Assembly: GCA_017473285.1 (NCBI GenBank)
Contig: JAFULP010000094.1
Span: 1-24,958, forward strand
DNA: 24,958 nucleotides
From: Clostridia bacterium
GTDB lineage: Bacteria > Bacillota > Clostridia > Christensenellales > UBA1242
Direction: 5' to 3'
Shown: in pieces, positions 22,506 to 24,958 of the stretch
Layout: every line of letters starts with the position of its first letter
Position numbering within the stretch: the stretch's first letter is position 1
Program-made: the position numbers and the translations under genes
The notes under the pieces: model-generated
Databases searched by the model: none
Told to the model about the DNA's origin: nothing
What the model saw: only the letters and a program-made list of their open reading frames with translations

Positions 22506-23824
22506 TTTATAACTCCTGATAATTTATGATTGCGTATGCCTTCTACTTTTATATCTACAAAATGGTTTTCTAACGCATTGCTATCGTTTGGAAGATATAT
22601 TTCTCTACCCCCGTCAGTAAGCCCCATTGTAACCCCGTTATGGACAACAACTAAACAGTTATATGTTTTGCCAACGCAGTCGTTAAGCATTTGTTTGGAA
22701 ATAAACTTTTGTTCACGCAACAACTTGTTTAAACGCTTATTTTTAACACTTTCATCAATTTGGTTGGGCAAAATACTTGCTGGCTTGCCTGTACGCTTTG
22801 AGTACATAAAAGCAAACACTTGGTCGTACTTAACCTTTTTAAGCAATTTGACTGTATCTTCAAACGCCTTTTCACTTTCCCCTGGGAAGCCTACAATAAT
22901 ATCGGTGCTAAGTGACACATTTTTAACCCCACGCTTAGTGGCTTTGATTAGTTTGTTGTAATGCCTGATATTATAATGGCGGTTCATCCTAAACAACACA
23001 TCACTGTTGCCTGATTGCACTGGCAAATGCAAACATTTTGCTACTTTAGGCTCCCGCTTCATCACCTTTATTATATCCTTATTGAAATCAATTGGATGAG
23101 ATGTCATAAACTTAAGTTTAAATTCGCCTTCAATTTGGCACAATTTGGTCAAAAGAGAGGCAAATGTCATGCCATTGTTCAGGTCCTTGCCATATGAATT
23201 TACATTTTGACCAAGCAATGTAATATACCTATAACCTTTACTTACCAAGTCCTTTACTTCGGCTTTAATATCTTCGTAAGGACGGCTACGCTCCCTACCT
23301 CTAACATGCGGAACAATACAATAAGTACAAAACTTATTGCAACCATAAATAATATTTACATACGCATTGATTTTGTCATCACGGATAGTGGTTTTATTTT
23401 CACTTAAATCAATAGGTGTATCCACCACTTCGTACACACGCTTTTTAGTGTCCACCACCCTAGTTAAATATGCACCCAACATATTTACATTGTGCGTACC
23501 AATAACAATGTCTACAAACGGCAATTTCTTTTTCAAATCATACTTGCCTTGTTTTTGTTGTGGCATACAACCGCATACGGCAATAATCATATCTGGATTT
23601 TTAGCCTTACACTTTTTAAGCGCTGCAATATTTGAAAACGCCCTATCTTCCGCCCCTTCACGGATACAACAAGTGTTAAACACCACCACATCGGCAAGTT
23701 CTGGCTCATTTACTAGTGTCATGCCAAGGTCTTGCAGTATACCCGATATCTTTTCACTTTCGTGCACATTCATTTGGCAACCATATGTTACCACATTATA
23801 TTTTTTACCTTCAAAATACATCAT
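22484..23824 (-). CDS. miaB: tRNA-2-methylthio-N6-dimethylallyladenosine synthase MiaB
   Basis: Radical-SAM methylthiotransferase that adds the 2-methylthio group to i6A37, acting after MiaA, which is encoded in the same operon. The three auxiliary-cluster cysteines are Cys16 (YGCQMNVHES), Cys52 (NTCCIRE) and Cys86 (CGCMPQ). The radical-SAM CxxxCxxC is Cys162, Cys166, Cys169 in GCNKFCTYCIVPHVRG. A C-terminal TRAM domain (about 375-440) binds RNA. Length 446 aa is normal. Two ATGs (23824, 23821) are in tandem; there is no Shine-Dalgarno and the promoter -10 ends nine bases upstream, so the mRNA leader is at most a few bases. It is the first gene of the miaB-mutS-mutL-miaA-ynbB operon. Confidence 0.96.
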   Translation of the reverse strand: MMYFEGKKYNVVTYGCQMNVHESEKISGILQDLGMTLVNEPELADVVVFNTCCIREGAEDRAFSNIAALKKCKAKNPDMIIAVCGCMPQQKQGKYDLKKKLPFVDIVIGTHNVNMLGAYLTRVVDTKKRVYEVVDTPIDLSENKTTIRDDKINAYVNIIYGCNKFCTYCIVPHVRGRERSRPYEDIKAEVKDLVSKGYRYITLLGQNVNSYGKDLNNGMTFASLLTKLCQIEGEFKLKFMTSHPIDFNKDIIKVMKREPKVAKCLHLPVQSGNSDVLFRMNRHYNIRHYNKLIKATKRGVKNVSLSTDIIVGFPGESEKAFEDTVKLLKKVKYDQVFAFMYSKRTGKPASILPNQIDESVKNKRLNKLLREQKFISKQMLNDCVGKTYNCLVVVHNGVTMGLTDGGREIYLPNDSNALENHFVDIKVEGIRNHKLSGVIKCQKSHQ

Positions 23825-23833
23825 AACAAATAT

Positions 23834-23862
23834 ATTATAATATAAAAAGGTGCATTTTTCAA
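23834..23862 (-). promoter_or_regulatory. Promoter of the miaB-mutS-mutL-miaA-ynbB operon
   Basis: Read on the minus strand: TTGAAA (23857-23862), 17-base spacer, perfect TATAAT (23834-23839). The predicted start at about 23827 leaves only about three bases before the first ATG. Confidence 0.78.
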
Positions 23863-23914
23863 CTATTTAATTAAAAAACTTATAAAATCGGTCATATCGC
23901 AAACACTATTACTA

Positions 23915-24958
23915 ATGCAAAAATCTAAAAAGAGTAAACTAAAAATCACACTTTTGGCAATATTTATCTTTATTGCCGTGCTAATTTTTTCCGTACTTGC
24001 GTTTATAAGTATCAGTTATATAACCACTCCGCTAGATAAATCTAGGCTTGCGTCTACCAACTTGGGCGTGGAAATATATGACACCACCACCCATACAACG
24101 CCCGTTTATTACTCCAGCGACAAAAAAATAATATCTTCGTCTCAGTTGCAACCGCACACATTAAATGCGTTTATTGCCATTGAAGACAAGCGCTTTTATG
24201 AGCATAACGGATATGACCTAAAGCGAATAGCAAAAGCCACGCTTGTCAACCTTAAAAGTGGTAGCAAATCGCAAGGGGCATCTACTATTACTCAACAATT
24301 GGTTAAAAATATATTACTAAATAGCGAAAAAACATATTCTCGTAAGTTTAAGGAAATAATGTTGGCAATTAAGACGGAAAAGAACTTTACTAAGGAAGAA
24401 ATACTAAATATGTACCTAAACTCCATATACTTTGGTAGCAATGCGTACGGAATTGAAAGCGCTAGTAATTTATATTTTGACAAATCCGCAAGCGAACTAG
24501 ACATAAATCAGTCAGCCATACTGGCAGGCATTATTAAGTCGCCCGTATACTACTCACCTATCAATTATCCAGACAATTGCTTTAAGCGTAAAAATATAGT
24601 GTTAGAACAAATGTATGTAAATGGATATATCACTAAGGATGAATATGAAGTTAACAAACTAAAACCTGTAGAGGTCAACTTTAAAAAGAATAATTACGAC
24701 AACAGTTACAACCAACAAGCCATTATCGAAGCGTGCGAACTGCTAAACATTAGCGAAAAGGAACTGTTAAGGCAAGAATTAAAGATATATACATATCTAG
24801 ACAACAATATTCAGCAAAGCGTTGAGCAAGCATTATCTAACACTGACTTTAAGGAAGACAAACTAAGTATGGTGGCGGATAACAACGGGCATATACTAGC
24901 ATATTGTGGGGATAGTTATTTCGATTTAAGCCAGATGAAGCGCAACCCAGCCTCTACC
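23915..24958 (+). CDS. Class A penicillin-binding protein, 5' part (cut by window end)
   Basis: Bifunctional peptidoglycan synthase. An open frame of 348 codons runs off the window. A short basic tail and one membrane helix (about residues 10-35) anchor it. The GT51 glycosyltransferase domain has all its motifs: IEDKRFYEHNGYD with the catalytic Glu near 84, GASTITQQLVKN near 118, RKFKEIMLAIKTEK followed by KEEILNMYLN, and LAGIIKSPVYYSP near 200. The final codons read MKRNPAST, which matches the start of the RRQPGSTFKP-like SxxK transpeptidase motif, so the active-site Ser would be residue 347 with the Lys just beyond the edge. It diverges from miaB. No Shine-Dalgarno is visible before the ATG, no in-frame start exists further upstream, and I see no convincing promoter in the 90-base gap on this strand. 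Confidence 0.92.
   Translation, partial: MQKSKKSKLKITLLAIFIFIAVLIFSVLAFISISYITTPLDKSRLASTNLGVEIYDTTTHTTPVYYSSDKKIISSSQLQPHTLNAFIAIEDKRFYEHNGYDLKRIAKATLVNLKSGSKSQGASTITQQLVKNILLNSEKTYSRKFKEIMLAIKTEKNFTKEEILNMYLNSIYFGSNAYGIESASNLYFDKSASELDINQSAILAGIIKSPVYYSPINYPDNCFKRKNIVLEQMYVNGYITKDEYEVNKLKPVEVNFKKNNYDNSYNQQAIIEACELLNISEKELLRQELKIYTYLDNNIQQSVEQALSNTDFKEDKLSMVADNNGHILAYCGDSYFDLSQMKRNPAST

Noticed and set aside
24292..24504. 70-codon minus-strand frame
   Set aside because: It is antisense to the glycosyltransferase motifs of the penicillin-binding protein, which are clearly the real coding strand.

Overview
The window looks like chromosomal DNA from a low-GC, spore-forming Firmicute, most likely an uncultured Clostridia-type bacterium. 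The supporting signs are strongly AT-rich DNA, a yunB sporulation gene, RNase Y, a ThiI without a rhodanese domain next to its own cysteine desulfurase, a Firmicute-style mutSL block flanked by miaB, miaA and ynbB, and clear sigma-A promoters and intrinsic terminators. The genetic code is standard: UGA is a stop and Trp is UGG. A finer taxonomic call is not possible from this stretch.

Layout. 1-1077: an unknown small protein and sporulation protein YunB. 1224-3571: cysteine desulfurase and ThiI, the sulfur relay for 4-thiouridine in tRNA. 3754-5355: RNase Y, driven by a consensus promoter whose -35 box lies in the loop of the upstream terminator. 5453-6066 (minus): an unknown 127-residue protein and tRNA-Trp(CCA). 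6180-6617: RNase HI. 6645-8368 (minus): a LexA homologue and a tyrosine recombinase. 8493-9785: seryl-tRNA synthetase. 9786-10676: a long gene-free stretch with three diverged copies of a roughly 105-base unit and a perfect hairpin. 10677-15894: a membrane-anchored PadR-type regulator, a VTT/DedA-family membrane protein (minus) and a two-gene ABC exporter. 15948-23824 (minus): a tight miaB-mutS-mutL-miaA-ynbB operon. 23915-24958: the 5' part of a class A penicillin-binding protein, cut by the window end just after the first residues of its transpeptidase SxxK motif.

How the genes fit together. Most of the window is tRNA maturation and genome maintenance: ThiI plus desulfurase (s4U8), MiaA plus MiaB (ms2i6A37), SerRS, RNase Y, RNase HI, MutS/MutL and LexA. 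The tRNA-Trp encoded here has U8 and the A36-A37-A38 run that MiaA recognises, so it is a plausible substrate of both modification systems. The 10.6-15.9 kb block looks like an envelope-stress or antimicrobial-peptide cassette.

The observations I rate highest are: (1) a LexA whose scissile Ala-Gly is Asp-Gly and whose catalytic Lys is Ala, so it is predicted not to self-cleave; (2) six transcription units whose -10 box ends only 5-9 bases before the start codon with no Shine-Dalgarno, implying widespread leaderless mRNAs; (3) a PadR DNA-binding domain joined through a long acidic repeat-bearing linker to four membrane helices; and (4) the repeat unit in the 9.9-10.4 kb gap, which I cannot match to any known RNA.
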